From Sipunculus nudus (Eukaryota > Annelida > Sipuncula > Golfingiida > Sipunculidae), in assembly GCA_026874595.1 (NCBI GenBank), contig CM049318.1, forward strand, positions 9,906,241 through 9,970,240: a DNA stretch of 64,000 bases. The letters are read 5' to 3'. The position numbers were made by a program, and so were the translations under genes. Of this stretch, positions 1-13,100 are shown piece by piece. Every line of letters begins with the position of its first letter. Positions within the stretch are counted from its first letter, which is position 1. The notes under the pieces are model-generated. The model did not search any database and was not told the DNA's origin. It was given only the letters and a program-made list of their open reading frames with translations.

Positions 1-1
1 T

Positions 2-1918
2 ATCAAATGCAGATTCCAGATCCAGAAAACATGAGTATACTTTTCCTTCCCTGTCAAGATGATATAGAACACTCTCCTGAACGACAAACGATGTAAGTAC
101 ACTGTCACATCTCTTTCTACATGCGTGTTGTAGTTTATTAGGAAACCCCTGGAGATCTAACCATTTACTGAGCCTGCTCCACACTAATTTTTCAAATAAT
201 TTGTTTATCGAGGGCATAAGTGTTATCCCTCTGTATGATTTACAGTTTGTTTTATCTTTACTCTTGCCTTTATAAAGAGGAGATATGATCCCGTATTTAA
301 AGCAGTCTGGAATGTAAACCATAATCATTATACTATTAAATAATTTACACAGATATTTAGATATAATGCTTGCACCAAATTTAAGATGCTCATTCATTAT
401 CAAGTCATATCCAGGATATTTCCCCAAGCAGAGTGAGCTACATGCATCATAAACATCGTTTTCTGTGAATGGTTCATCAACTGTGCCCGTGCTATCTGTA
501 TGAGAATTCACAGTTTGATAAATACGACTTACTTCAGTATCAATAAAATGTTTATATGAGTTATCATAATAATTTTCCTCCTCACTTTGCTCATTTAAAA
601 GTTTTCTAAAGTGATCGTGCCAATATTTTGTGAGCTCCGCTGGTGTCGTATATATTTTATCCCCCTCGCGCATCATGTTAATACTATCAGGACACCGACT
701 ACGTGCTCTAGTGAACCGCCAGAATTGTTTAATATGATCACCAAAATCCTGGCTTGCTCTTTCATATACTTCATTGTGAAATGCATATGCTTTCATTTTC
801 ATCAAATTTGCAAAAGACTTCTTAGCCTTCTTATACTCACGATAAAATGGATTATCCCGATCTCTAGGTCGTCTGTTTTTTATCCATATGATTCTTTTCC
901 TTTTTTGCTCCGCATGAGTCTCTTTTAAATCTAAATCCCAATAAGGTTTTCTATAATTAGAGACTTTTGAAAGAGGGACAGTCCCTTCATATGCTTTATT
1001 CAAGCATAATGTAACCTCATTGGCATAATCATTAAACTGACTAATATCTCCCTTTAATATATTGTCACAGTCAGTCAGATTCTTAAGATTTTTCTTATAT
1101 TCACTAATATTAGTTTTGTCCCATTAATATGTTTTTCTATAACGAGTTGTAAGTTTTTGAAGAAATATATCAAACTGTGCAGTGACAGACGTGTGGTCTG
1201 ACGTATTTAAAATGTCGTCATCATATACATGACACCATTTGACATATTTTAACATATCTGAAAGTACACATATATGGTCTATCTGGGTACCATTTCCACC
1301 ATCTCCAGGGTGAAATGTATCAATCAAGCCCGTACTTAGCACAAGACAACCTAGAGACACCAAATTATATTTTGAAAGAGCGTCGTTAAAGAAGGATCCA
1401 TGGTAAGTAATAATTTTGCCTTGTGGAACACATTCTTTACCCAGCTGAGCATTCATGTCTCCAGCAAGTATAACATCCCCCTCATGGGAATAGTACTGTA
1501 CGAGTCCACAAATGTCTGAGAGGGAATCAATAAAACATTCAGTGTTATAGTTTGATGGGGGCAAATAAACATTAAAAATAAACAAGGGGCGCCTATTATG
1601 ACAAGATAACTTGATTCCTAAGATTCTGTCATTTGATATATCTTCCATAAGAGAGATATGACAACTCACACTGGTGTTCCTCATTATTGCTACACCACCT
1701 TTACGCCCTTGACTCGGATCACATTTGCAATATGCTTTGTAATTTTTGTCAAGGGTTTTCAAGAAGGAGATGTTTACATCATTCAGATGATGTTCTTGAA
1801 TACAAACAATATCATACTTTTTCAATAAGAGGTCTATATAACGCGCATTAGACATTGTGCCTCTACAGTTATATGTAGCAATTGAGAGAGCGTGACATAA
1901 ATAGTACTGATAGTACAC
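2..1918 (-). pseudogene. LINE ORF2: endonuclease plus reverse transcriptase, one in-frame stop
   Basis: The first 264 codons are an exonuclease-endonuclease-phosphatase domain. Expected residues are visible: Asn17 in YNCRG, Glu42 in IQEHH, NVYLPPS at 116-122, GDMN at 153-156, IDHI, and SDH at 240-242. It would nick target DNA to prime reverse transcription. A TAA at 1124-1126 ends this reading, but the same frame then stays open to position 2. That part holds a linker and the start of reverse transcriptase, with PDCFKYGIISPLYKGK, YRGITLMPSINKLFEKL and the motif A aspartate in FLDLESAFD. The YADD motif would lie beyond the window. One stop in one continuous frame suggests recent inactivation or a sequencing error. 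The Met at 1918 was chosen as the first in frame; it sits just after the ORF1 stop. Confidence 0.88.
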
Positions 1919-1959
1919 ACAAGTAATCTAATGATTTATACATGCACACTGATAACACA

Positions 1960-3425
1960 TTACTTCCAGTGTCTACAAAAGATCCCCGGTGGCCAAAAAC
2001 CGACTGCAAGTACATTATCAACATTCCCTCCAACAAGACAAATTTTCACAGACATTGAACTTTCAAACTTTTTCAAGATCCTACACTGGCGTACTTTTAT
2101 GCGACGTTTGGTTAAATAGTCAATCACTAAACTCCTAGCAGAATCTGGTCAACCCTTGATCCGTAGACCAGACACTTAGAATGGAATATAGCGTTCCCTT
2201 CGACGTTCGAAGATGTATCCTTCAAGTTCCGGATCCTCATTTGCTGTGTCATCTTGGGAAGGGCCCGGTCCTTTGCCAAGGTCTGCATGCTGGTCAGTAT
2301 CACGCACAGCTGCAGCAGTTGCTCCCTCGACACCTTCTACAACACACTTATTTCTGCAAGATGAAGTAGATAATGCAGAGTTTGATAGACTGGGTGCTTG
2401 GTCCTCAGTCTCACTTGTTAGGTCAACTGCGCTGGAGGTAGAATTAGACTCCATGGGAACTCTGTGATGATTCCTTTGCCGAAATACTCTTGGGTCTAGC
2501 AGCAGGATTTTGACGGAGTCTAGGAAAATTTCTCTCAGAACTGAAAGCGGTGTGTTTAGAATTTTGCCCCTTCAGAGGTTATATCACTGTAGGACGTTTT
2601 GTTTAAACCACATGGAGCCACAAGATTTTGTTGCCGTTCAATTGCTAATGCCCTACTTTCAATGGCTGTTATACGGCTCTCAGCATTAGAAATGCGCTCA
2701 TCGGTAATTTTGTGATGACCGCTTTCAACAACCACTGTTTCCTCTAGCCGGTTGAGTCTAGTGAACAGTTCAGCAATCCTTTTATCAAGGCGTTGCTCAC
2801 GGTCCTGACGCATATCAGTGATTAACTGGCTCAACTTACGGTTTTCCTCTAATAACTTACTGACCTGACCGTGAAGAAGATCGCAATCTTCCCTCATCTG
2901 TTTTAAGACCCAGGGACACATAGTCCTGATGTCCGGTTCGGGGTCTGTCAGCCCTGCTCTGTCTCTGATCTCACACTGGGGTGCACACGGTTCTTGGTCA
3001 TTATTTCCATGCTGAACATTAGGGCACAACACAGAAATATCAGTAAAAGATTTAGGCCTTGACAAGACTTTCTTCAGGTCAATCGAATTATCACCTTCCA
3101 AATAAAGGAAAATACAATAAATATCATCAGCAGTTTTTTCGTTGGCTTTTCCATTTTGAGTGTTTTTGTGAATTACAAGTTTTCCATGGGGAGTAACTGG
3201 GAACTTCTCCTTAGCAATATCATAGAGAGCACTACGAATATGACAAAGATGATTTACATCTTGCCCAATGTCAGCAAGAAGAGAAGAGTGAAAATCAGTC
3301 CCTCTCAGATATACATACTGAGATTTAATGTTCTCATAAATTTGGTTTTCCTTTTGTGTTACAAAAATAGATTCGTCACTGGATGACATTTTAACACTTT
3401 TTAAACGGTCCCTAAAACTTAGCAA
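1960..3425 (-). pseudogene. LINE ORF1 (nucleic-acid-binding, coiled-coil type), frameshifted
   Basis: The N-terminal part is open from 3425 to 2556 (289 codons). The real start may be the internal MSSSDESIF. Residues around 175-265 are rich in charged heptad-like sequence (LHGQVSKLLEENRKL, then LFTRLNRLEETVV), suggesting a coiled coil for trimerisation. After the stop near 2556, coding-like sequence continues in other frames: a basic stretch (NFPRLRQNPAARPKS) at about 2555-2455, an acidic, Ser-rich stretch at 2454-2176, and a C-terminal segment at about 2150-1963 ending FWPPGIFCRHWK before TAA at 1960-1962. I infer one ancestral ORF1 split by indels; the alternative is a shorter ORF1 followed by junk. 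ORF1 proteins bind element RNA and act as chaperones in related LINEs. Confidence 0.65.
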
Positions 3426-6400
3426 GCACGGTCCCTCGTTTAAGCCACCTCGCTGTGCAGCCCTATTGTTACCGCAAAATGACCATGTTCACTGGAGCAG
3501 AAAAAACAAATATGACCCACTCTTGATTTCACAATATTTTATACATATTCTTCCGTAGCCTACAATTTAGTATAACACTGTCACTTCCTCTGCTTTTTAA
3601 TAAATTTAGAACAACTCTGCAACAGTGGATAGCTCTGTACGCTCCCGCGGCAGCGGAAATCTTGCGCTTCTAAAGAAGCAACTGATTTTCACGCTGCCAG
3701 CTTTGACCGTTTATGATATATTTAGACACCAGATGGCGGTTCGTTGTCCACTGAAATAAACGTGGGTATGATGTGACAAGTAGCCAATCAGATGCCAATA
3801 AACAAACACTCGACAGGCATCCTGGCTCCGCCAATTGCTGCGCTTCAAACGCCGCTTGGTGAGTTTCCGGTCGAATTTAAATTGCTCCCTCTGCATTCTC
3901 GCATCACCGACCGCTTCGATTATGACAGTAGGACTGTGTTAGCATAGCCATGTAACTGTTGTCTGCAGAACTGAAACCAGCCAGCACGCAGGTGTGCACG
4001 CAGCCTTTGTTGTTACATTTCATTTGAATTACAGCTCACCGGCCGAGCATCCTATGTGCCCAAGGCCCTAAGCAAACCACGTCAGGGGCAATTCTATCTG
4101 AGCCTGTGGCCTGTTCAGACGATAACTCTGGGAAATGAGCTGTCACTCAAAAAGAAATGAATATGATTGGCTCCGTGTATTCCTCGCTTGGCTTCGTCTT
4201 CAAGCACAAGGTCTCATCTGATTGGACAAAAATACAGTGCTCCCCTCTGGTGTTGCAATTCAGGATACGAGGTCATAACAAACAGCGCCTTACGATATAG
4301 GTAGTAGCCCTATAGGTAAAGCGCTGTGTAAAGAGCGTAATAGCTCTGCTACAAAGTTACGTGTTTCCTTCAGTGGTAATGGTTTCTCGCGGTTTGCCCA
4401 AATAGATCCTCAAATACAGCCTTCTTTCTCAAAATACACATGAGAGGATAACTTACGTGATTTGAGTCCTATCACTGGTTCAAATACTATCACACGAGAT
4501 CAAATGTGAGTGTCCAATGCACCTTTTGACGAAATAATATCCGAAAATGTTCCAGTATATCAGCAGTGGGTTACAAACACATCCATTACCACCGCGCATG
4601 CGCAGATGATTTGAATTTAGTTTTCTTATCAAAATTTAAATATTAAAGCAATTATTAAATTACTTTTTGTGTAGACATGTATAACAAAATTTCCATTGGG
4701 CCATGTGGACGATATGGAGCATTAAAGTTTTTCTTTAAACTACTTGATAAAATGTACAGTATAACCCAGTGTCTTCTGAGACAAGTAATTGCTCCATTCT
4801 GGGATTTGACAACACAAACACCAACTTATACATGTGTTGGGAGTAACTTCAGTGTGGTTTGAATAGCTCTGCTTATGTTAAGATCACAGTGACCTTGGGT
4901 CTGACATCATGCACCTCTGAGTGTACACAGAGTTCCTCCTTGTTATCCTTCATCAAGCATTCACTAGTCATATATAACAATAAGACTATTGTACTTGTCA
5001 TCTCAATGGATCTTATCACACAGGAAATGTCTGAACTTCCTTAACTCTACAAGCCCAATATTAATACTTTAAATTAAGCTGTCCTGTACCAGTTCACCAA
5101 GGAAAGGTCAATGTGCCAGGTACCCAGATCACTGGCCTTGGAAACACTGCAAGTTACAGATAACTGGGACACGGAAAGAGAGTGGAGATAAAATAACAGT
5201 CAAAGAGGAATCAAGATCAGATACTTACTACTTGAAATCCACCTTATGTACGACCATCAAAGGTTTTTATAATCAACATACATGGTGCCTCATTAAAAAC
5301 AAATTATCCAACGCATTAAAGGGAGTCTTTTTATTATAGTCAACCACTACAACAAAAATACATGCTTATTACATGTTAGTTGTACTGGTGGGAGTTTCCT
5401 TGTTAATTACCAAACATTAAAGTTTGTCAACTTGAACAAACTGTTTGATGATTAATTATAATCTGTTCTGATAAACAGCCACAAGAATTGTCCTGTTCCC
5501 CTTTGGAACTTGTGAAGTATTTAAGGTATCACACATGCAAGTCTGTAGTATAATGATGCCATGACCCTTGTTCTCGGAGAATATATAAAAAATGACCCAA
5601 GATTTGGAAAATTTTTGGATTACTTTGTTGTTTAGTCCAGATATTTTTATCTAGATAATTCACCAGCTCCCCACCAATTCTGTAACTCCTTCCTTCTTGC
5701 TGCAACCAAATCATTCGTACAAATGGAATAAAGAATCTGATCAAGTTCAGTCTTGAGACATTGAATATTACAAAAGAATTAAATAACCTTCAAGGCCTAC
5801 ATTAAATGGCCACATGTGTAAATACACACTCATTATTGTGATGTAATCTCTGTTTGCCCTTGGTAATGAAGTGCTTGCAACAAAAGTGAAAGAAGAAAGA
5901 ATACTGATGACCTTTGACCTCAATTACAGTCATTATGTTAATACCTGGCAACTCAGCTCTGACATATGAATACACAAAATCCCAATTAACTTAAACACCT
6001 GCATCTTACATAATATATAATAATGATTAAAACCAGAGAGTGAGAATTGTAGTAATAGACATGCCCTTAGTACATTACAACTCAACCATCAATGATTGTC
6101 CATTGAGATATTAAAATATTAACACAGTGATAATGCAACAAAACTGCTGGCTATACTTATAGCCAAAACAAACAAACAGAGAAACTTGTAGCCAAGATAG
6201 AAACAAATAACTGGTCCACGTGAACCCCATGTGAGATCTTGTCCTTAATCTGAAAGTTAACTGGACCTTGGCCCAGTGGGGATTGACTGAACACAAGTAT
6301 AATGTTCCAGTCATGTGGCAGTCACACAAACTGTGTGCTTGGAAGTACAGGTGACCTTTGTATACCAGGGCCTCAGCCTGAGCAAAGTGGGGGGGGGGAA

Positions 6401-8965
6401 TAAATGCTTTGACAAGAGCAATTTAAGCTTAACTAGGAGGCTATTAGGAGGGAGGGTGTGAGAGGGAGAATCTCCCTGCCAATGTAGAAATTAAAAAAAA
6501 AAAATACATGCTATATTATTATTAAAATTGGCATTTCTATGGGTATTTCCTTATAATATAAGCTCAAATCACAGAACGTAATTGCTTGCTTTTATTTACA
6601 TGGCTCAAGGGTAAGTGAGTGATAGTAAGTCCTGTCTGTATTTGCTAAAGATGACTAATCATTTACAACATCTACATGCATGTATGTATGTATGTTACAG
6701 TTTCATGTTAACACTCAAATGGTCATATTTTATTTCATAATATACTAACATATTATCCGAAAAAAACTGCTGTAAACTGACCTGACATGTCAAGGCAATT
6801 TAGATTCTACGTCTACAATACAATCATTACAATGTAGAATGTTGAAGCCCCACAGCCTTTTTCCTGGACAGTGCTTGACATCAACATTTTAATGTACTTT
6901 TCAGGGAAAATAAAAGCTAGTGTTTACATGCCTGATGAAAAAATTTTTACAAGTCCAAAATAAATAAATTATCACAGCCATGAAGACAATACATGTACTA
7001 TGTTATAAATTATTACTCATTTTTTTTAAATGCCGATAGTTAGAAATAAATGTTTAATTAACATGTTAATTACTTCTTTTATTTTAATTTGATATGAATC
7101 ATACTTATTAAACTAATTAAAGATAAAAAGTTTATATTTGTTTTGCTAAGTTAAGATAAAAATGTATTATCAATCTAACTGTAACTATTAAATTAAACTG
7201 CTTGAAGAAAGGAAAATAAGGTCAATGTATATGATAAGGTAAGACTAAGGTTAGGAATTACGTAGACTCCATGAGCCAAGCAGGGCATATATGAAGTGAA
7301 ATGACTTGCTTGCCCTTACAAACACATTTTACAATTAATCTTGCCCAAGACAAATAGTAAACTGTAAATGTTGATCCTTCAAGATATTGTTATGTATCAT
7401 GGGAAAGATTAATTTTTCAGATATCATTGTTTCAGATGTAATTGTTTCAGGTATCACTGTCCAATATATTGTCATTGATTCAGGTTAAAATTCATACAAA
7501 ATATACGATCAAAACTGGGACTCCTTGAGGACTATCTCTACATCTTGATTTCAATATTTACTAATACTTGAAATGTCCTTGGGGTATACCTAAAATATTG
7601 GAAAGTTATCAGCTTGAGTTGATTTAAACAATGAATTGATTGGTCAATCGCTAAGACCTGATCAGGTGACAACTTAGCTGGTCAGTTGGTCAGCCTGTCA
7701 GGTATATATAGTAACTAATACGCTTGTGAATCAATTCAATTATTGATTCTTTGCCTTTGACTAAATTCTCAATTCAATGATAACTTTAATAGTAAATTTC
7801 AGAATTTATTTTAAATAAAAGCAAATATTTTATCACAACAGATGCAAGTTAATATTAGCAAGTAAATGTAGCTTTCCCTCAGTCTATCACCACCATTTTT
7901 GTTTTACCCATGTCATGAAGTGGAGTGGTTCATCAGCAAGCACTGAAACTAGATCTCTGGCACAAACAGCTTTGACCTCATGGTGTGTGCCTCAAAATGT
8001 GATAGCTCAAAGTAGGCTGGGAATAGTATGTACAAATAATATACAAATTCAAATTAATCAATTAGGAGGTATTATAGTCTGTTTCACAAACCAGTGTCCA
8101 CCTGTGTTTTTTTAAGACAATTTTTCGTTAGCTTATATTTTTCAACAATTTCCGAGAAAGCTGCATATGGAAGTCAAAACAATAGTGGGCAATCAGGAAT
8201 TTTACAATAACTCTAAAAAAAGTTTATGTTTCAAAACTGTTTTGACTCTACACAAAGATCTGACAGATCAAATGTGTCCCTGCAAGAGTAGCCATCTTTG
8301 ATTTGGCTGGTTATATTATTAAAGTTTTTATATAGCATCATCAAATCAGCAGCTTTCAGCTGAGGCTGTTTCTGCTGTGACCAATGACCTTGACCTCTGT
8401 AAGTGGGTCTGATATATGGTAAAATGTTGACTGATTTTTAATAGTTTTAATTAACTCTTTTTATGAAATACGGTTAAGGTAGGCATTTATTTAAAATGTT
8501 AAAGATAATGTCCTTATATCTTCTATCCTACATGACCAAGTTTTCCTTGAAATGTAAATAATGAAAATTTCATATCACAAATATGGTGGACATAAAAGGA
8601 TGAAATGCCATTTCATCATTTCAAATTGACTATCATTACAATAAAATCAAGAAATTGCAATTAAATGCATTGTCACACCCCTATTAACAAACATGAGGGG
8701 ACACTCAGTTTCAGAAATGATGTATAAATAATCACACATCCTAAAGATCAGAAGCATGTAAACTTAACCAGTAATGTATGAAACAAAATAATTTATTTAC
8801 CATACATAAGACCTGGGGGTTAATTCAGAGGATTCAATTCAAATTTAATACTTTTCATGAATCATAAATTCCAATTCAATCCAATTTAACAATTTTGGTA
8901 AAAGTTTAATATATCGAAACAGTTAAAATCATTTTAATTATTTCAGATTTGATCTACAATTAATA
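3426..8965. other. Intergenic or intronic sequence, no gene recognised
   Basis: About 5.5 kb of AT-rich sequence. All reading frames are short and none resembles a protein family I know. The first 1.2 kb (3.4-4.6 kb) is less AT-rich and could include the LINE 5' UTR. Later exons of the minus-strand TMEM106-like gene should lie to the left of 9793 if it continues in this direction. I looked for the transmembrane segment and LUM domain on the minus strand here and did not find them. Confidence 0.5.
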
Positions 8966-9131
8966 CAGTGGAACCCCGCCTTGCGACCACCCCGCAATTG
9001 CGACCACCCCCACAATTACGACCACTTTTCTTGGTCCCGAATATAGGATCCAAGTAATTTAGGCTTTCCCAAATACAACCACCTGCACTTTGGTCAGTCC
9101 CCAAGGTGGTCGTAATTGTGGGGTTCCACTG
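8966..9131. mobile_element. Short TIR element (pogo/Tigger-type MITE)
   Basis: A 166-bp element whose ends are perfect inverted copies of CAGTGGAACCCC. It is flanked on both sides by TA (8964-8965 and 9132-9133), the expected Tc1/mariner/pogo target duplication. Inside each end lies the motif CACAATTACGACCAC or a close variant, so the subterminal regions are repetitive. It has no coding capacity and would need a transposase in trans. The CAGTNNAACC-type ends fit the Tigger/pogo group. Confidence 0.8.
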
Positions 9132-9792
9132 TAATTACATTTGATGAGATTTGATACACAAAATGCAGTATGTGAGATCAAGTAACAACATCAGATAAAC
9201 AATACTGAAGGAAAATAAGAACATTAATATGGTACAATGGTTTATCAATTCAACTGGACTTCACTTCCAAATAAATTGATTACACAGGTTTGATAATTTT
9301 CAAGGACATTATAACATTAAAAGCTAACAGTAAGTCACAGGGATTGATGTAAATATAGAATGCCTGTGTAATGAATATCCTGTAGCATAACATCTGAAGA
9401 TCATCTGTCAAAGATTCACGGACGATATTCACAGATGAACCATCCTGTGTCCAGCTGCCCATGCCTATTGTCAACTAAGTATGATACCAAATAAGGGTTG
9501 GAAAAGGATAATTTGAAAAATTCTGTATATTTAAAATTTTTAATTCTGAATTTAACCGCAATAAACTAGATTATTAATGTCACTTTTTTTCACACTGATT
9601 CAAATTCAGTTTTATCTCTAATCATGCATTGTATATACTTGTGAGCCTATGGAGATATCATGATGCATGAAAGACATATTCCCCAAAGACATGTTCCATA
9701 GATAATCAACAAAGTGATGACAACAGTTCTGATAAGTTTGCACTGATACACTGACCATTATGTATCACCTATTGATTATTTGTAGTGCTTAC

Positions 9793-10111
9793 CTCGAGAT
9801 ATTCTGCCGGTCCCTCTGCATGTGGGGCAGGCCATGGTGCCTTCAAAGAGCTCCTCGTACTGAGCATGTAGACGAGATCCAAACGTCCCATATCCCCCGT
9901 TGTGTGCCACTGACTGTGTGCCATTCATACGCTGTGTTACCACAGGATCATGGTGTCCTATGGACCTAACCTCATTCTGATATCCTGTGTCACGCTCTCT
10001 TACATCCTCTGAAGACTTTTCATTGTATTTTCCTGTTTTGCTTTCATCACTCATTTGCTCATGACCTTCCGGATCTGCCCGAGGTGCCCCAGAACTCCCT
10101 GATCCATTCAT
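9793..10111 (-). CDS. TMEM106: TMEM106-family protein, first coding exon (partial gene)
   Basis: Encodes 106 residues plus one base of the next codon. The start MNGSGSSGAP leads a hydrophilic, low-complexity N-terminus, followed near the end by YEELFEGTMACPTCRGTGRI. The CPTCxGTGRI(P/S)RG segment, with its CxxC pair, is the hallmark of the cytosolic N-terminus of TMEM106A/B/C just before the transmembrane helix. Known members are type II lysosomal membrane proteins linked to lysosome trafficking and acidification. The exon ends at CGAG|GTAAGC, phase 1, as expected between the Arg and Gly of the RG pair. An acceptor (ACTTTCAG) at 10151-10152 makes the exon about 358 bp, with a short 5' UTR and a noncoding exon further upstream. 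Transmembrane and LUM-domain exons were not found in 1-9792. Loss, divergence, or a location beyond the window are all possible. Confidence 0.8.
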
Positions 10112-10152
10112 TTTGATTTATTGTATTTATTTTTACTGACTAATCCTGACCT

Positions 10153-13100
10153 GAAAGTATATGTGTATAACATTATCTGAACATAAATTACCTCATATCA
10201 TTAATTAATGAAATATTAATGAAATACAAAATTCAAAAATTAAACTTGATATTTCTTGTCAACGCAGGCAATTAATCCCCCCCCCTCCTTTAAGAATAGG
10301 CCCTCCCCCCAAGCGACTATGGTTTCTTCCATCTATCAACTTGAGAAACTATTTTTCACCAAATACGGGGCCAATATGTTTAATCTCTTTTGAGAAAAGA
10401 GTATTAATTTATTTTACAGAAACAGGCAGGAAAGAGGAAAAGCTAAAAGGGAAATATTAGCCCTGCTTACTGGTGATAAACAAACATTTAATATATGCTT
10501 GCTAAACTAATACCCTGCCATTTTTTCAGTCTATATCAAAGATGCAGGAGTTAACTAATTTGTTAATGAATAGGCCCTGTGACCTTGACCCCAAAGTCTG
10601 TGAACCCAAAAATCAAATAGAATCTTCCCCTATTCAGGTGAGCCATATGTGAAAGATGGAAGGTTTGGGATGATGAGTTTGGCATAAAATGCATCCACAA
10701 TCTTTTATAAGAAGTGTGTCCTTTAGTGGTAGGCAATATTTTAGTCATGTTTGAAATCCAATGCAAGGTTACTTATTTAGGATATAAAATTATATAAAAT
10801 TTCCTTAAATCAGTAAGCTCTGCTATATTGCTCTCTCTCTCTCTATCTCTATAAAAATGAAATATTCTTATTTATCTGATATATATATATGTGTGTGTGT
10901 TAGTTTAATCTCATTGTCAGGGTGCTAAAAAAATATAGTATGTTTAACAGACAGTAAATTTTCATTTTTAATTCCTATTTCATTTAAACAATTTTGACAA
11001 GGTTTTTTATTCTTTTATTTGCACTTTGTTAAACAGCACTACAAACTTAGGTGTTCTTTTTTGGTTTGATTTCCTTGAATTATTGAAAAATTGACAGGTT
11101 CTCCCGCTAAATACCGCAATATTTTTATATTACAGAAATGGAAGAATTGTGTGTCAAATCAAACAAATTTATAACATCAGTAACAGGAATTATCATTTAT
11201 TCAGTTAGTGCTTTTCTGCTTGAATATTAAATTTAACTTTATATTATCTATAATATCTAAAATTGATTACTTTTATAATCATTGTGAATGAACATGTAAA
11301 AAATGTATTGTATCCTTATATAGGTTAAATATGTCCACTTCTCCCATGATATAACCTGAAACACTTAATAATTTGTTGATAAAAAAATTCTCTGTCCTTA
11401 CAACGCTATTTTTTAAATTTATTAAACAAAGTTCACTTATTTTGACACCACAGTCATGCCATTGAAATTGTTTTGGACAAAATCAGCTAGTGGTGGGATA
11501 AATTAATGAAGTTGCGAACCAGAGTGTATGGTTCTGTGCAACTGTCTAGACTTTACCTGTACACTTAGCCAAGACCTGACAGCACTAGTCTGGGCAAATG
11601 GAGACAAAAACATTTTGGTGACTTTTTTCCAAAATGCTTATATATACATTGCACCAGCCTATACCTTGCTGCAGTCTTGCAGCACTGACGTATATATAGT
11701 AAACAATACAAGCGCTGCAGCCTCTGGCGGGGAGAGTCTATACTATCTAAGTTTGTACGGATCCGTACAGACCCTCAGACACGTATATGCCTTGTGAAGC
11801 GTGAGGACACCAAACAAACCCCACATATTATAATTGTTACAGATGCTTAGACTCTGTTGGGACCAAAACTTTTGCTGGATGATCAGCATTAATAAAGAAT
11901 GGGCACTTACTCTGGATGAAGTCAGATATTGCTTCGTCTCCGTCTGGCCAATGGCGCTTTCAGGTTGGAACAACCAATAGGAAATTAGCATCATTGACAA
12001 CACGCGATGTATGATGGGAAGGATGCTTATGAAAATATGGTCTATCCTAGTGCACGGCACTGGCATTCCTGGGAAAAGCCCCCCTGAATTCATCTTTTGC
12101 ATAGATTGCCCACCTAATTTGCATGGGATTCCTTTCTGGCGGTGTCCAGTTGGCATGCAACAACTTAACCCCGGCAGTTCAAAGGATAAAAAAACATTTA
12201 CAGGCGCACATAAAGGTGATATATCAATTTAATTTGATACATAAGAAGTTTATTTCTATATATAAATACAAGATTGTTTCTCTATCGCACAACAAGCAGT
12301 GATAATTCATGTTACAGGTCCCTCCATGTACGGCAGGGTGAACTCTCACCGCTAGATGGTCGGACTCCATATCACAGATAAATGGAGTCCGTACGTGGCG
12401 GACTAGCCTAAACCGTGAGGCCGAGGGGAGTGGAAATAAGGCCTGCCTAGTAAAATAGGGCTGTGGAATACAAGGAATACTTTTGGGAAGAGCCCCCCTT
12501 AAGCAGTATTCAAATGTCAAGCACCACTACTCCAGTTGGAAATAAAACTCTGGCCCTTTTTTTAAGCAGAAGCTTAGACATGCAGGACCAGGGAGACTGC
12601 GTGGTTCAGTGAGACAGAACACAGCAGGTCTGCAGAGTCTGATGTCCCCAAGCCATGAGTGCAGTAATGCAGTATTTACCAGTTCTTTGAGTAAGTTTGA
12701 CATCATGTTTATCACATATCAACAATTAGATGTCATTTATGTCAGTAAATGCTGTGTGTTTTACCTGGAGCAGTGGTTCTTCTAGCTGAACTCGACTGGT
12801 ACTAGAACAGGTACAGATTTAGTACACGCAGTTTGTAGCCCTGCTGGCTCTACGTACATCACTGTTTATTTTTAGAAGTCTGTGAGACTCAGTAAGGCGA
12901 TAATCGGATGAGAAAACTAGCTCAGGTCTGAGTAAACACTCAACACAGTCCTCATTACAATTTTAACAGTTCTATTAAGCATTTGAATATTAAGTAACCG
13001 ACATTACCTGTTTCTTCTGCACATATAACGCCATGTAAACAGAGAGCTAGTTAGTGTTCTTGTTCAGTAGAGCTGATAAAGCGGAGCATTGAGATCAGCA

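Larger units (their letters stand above)
1..3425 (-). mobile_element. Non-LTR retrotransposon (LINE), 5' part, cut by window edge
   Basis: A two-ORF LINE read on the minus strand. ORF1 lies at 3425-1960 and ORF2 starts near 1918 and runs off the left edge inside the reverse transcriptase. Only about 40 bp separate the ORFs. ORF1 has a coiled-coil-like region. ORF2 begins with an AP-type endonuclease followed by reverse transcriptase. This layout suits the CR1/L2/Jockey group, but the clade is not resolved. The 5' end is not defined; untranslated sequence may extend to about 3660. The 3' end, poly(A) or tail repeat, and one target-site duplication lie outside the window. The element looks fairly young: ORF2 has one stop in about 640 codons, while ORF1 carries frameshifts. 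Confidence 0.88.

Noticed and set aside
611-928. Open frame of 105 codons on the plus strand
   Set aside because: It is antisense to the LINE reverse transcriptase, which has clear motifs on the minus strand.
2213-2467. Plus-strand frame of 84 codons
   Set aside because: Antisense shadow of the LINE ORF1 acidic segment; no family resemblance.
9280-9474. Possible TMEM106 second coding exon on the minus strand
   Set aside because: Residues do not match the transmembrane or LUM region and there is no good acceptor in the right phase.
9760-9969. Plus-strand frame opposite the TMEM106 exon
   Set aside because: The minus strand carries a recognised motif and correct splice sites; the plus frame has neither.
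11743-12156. 137-codon minus-strand frame upstream of TMEM106
   Set aside because: No recognisable domain and composition like noncoding DNA; not listed as a gene.
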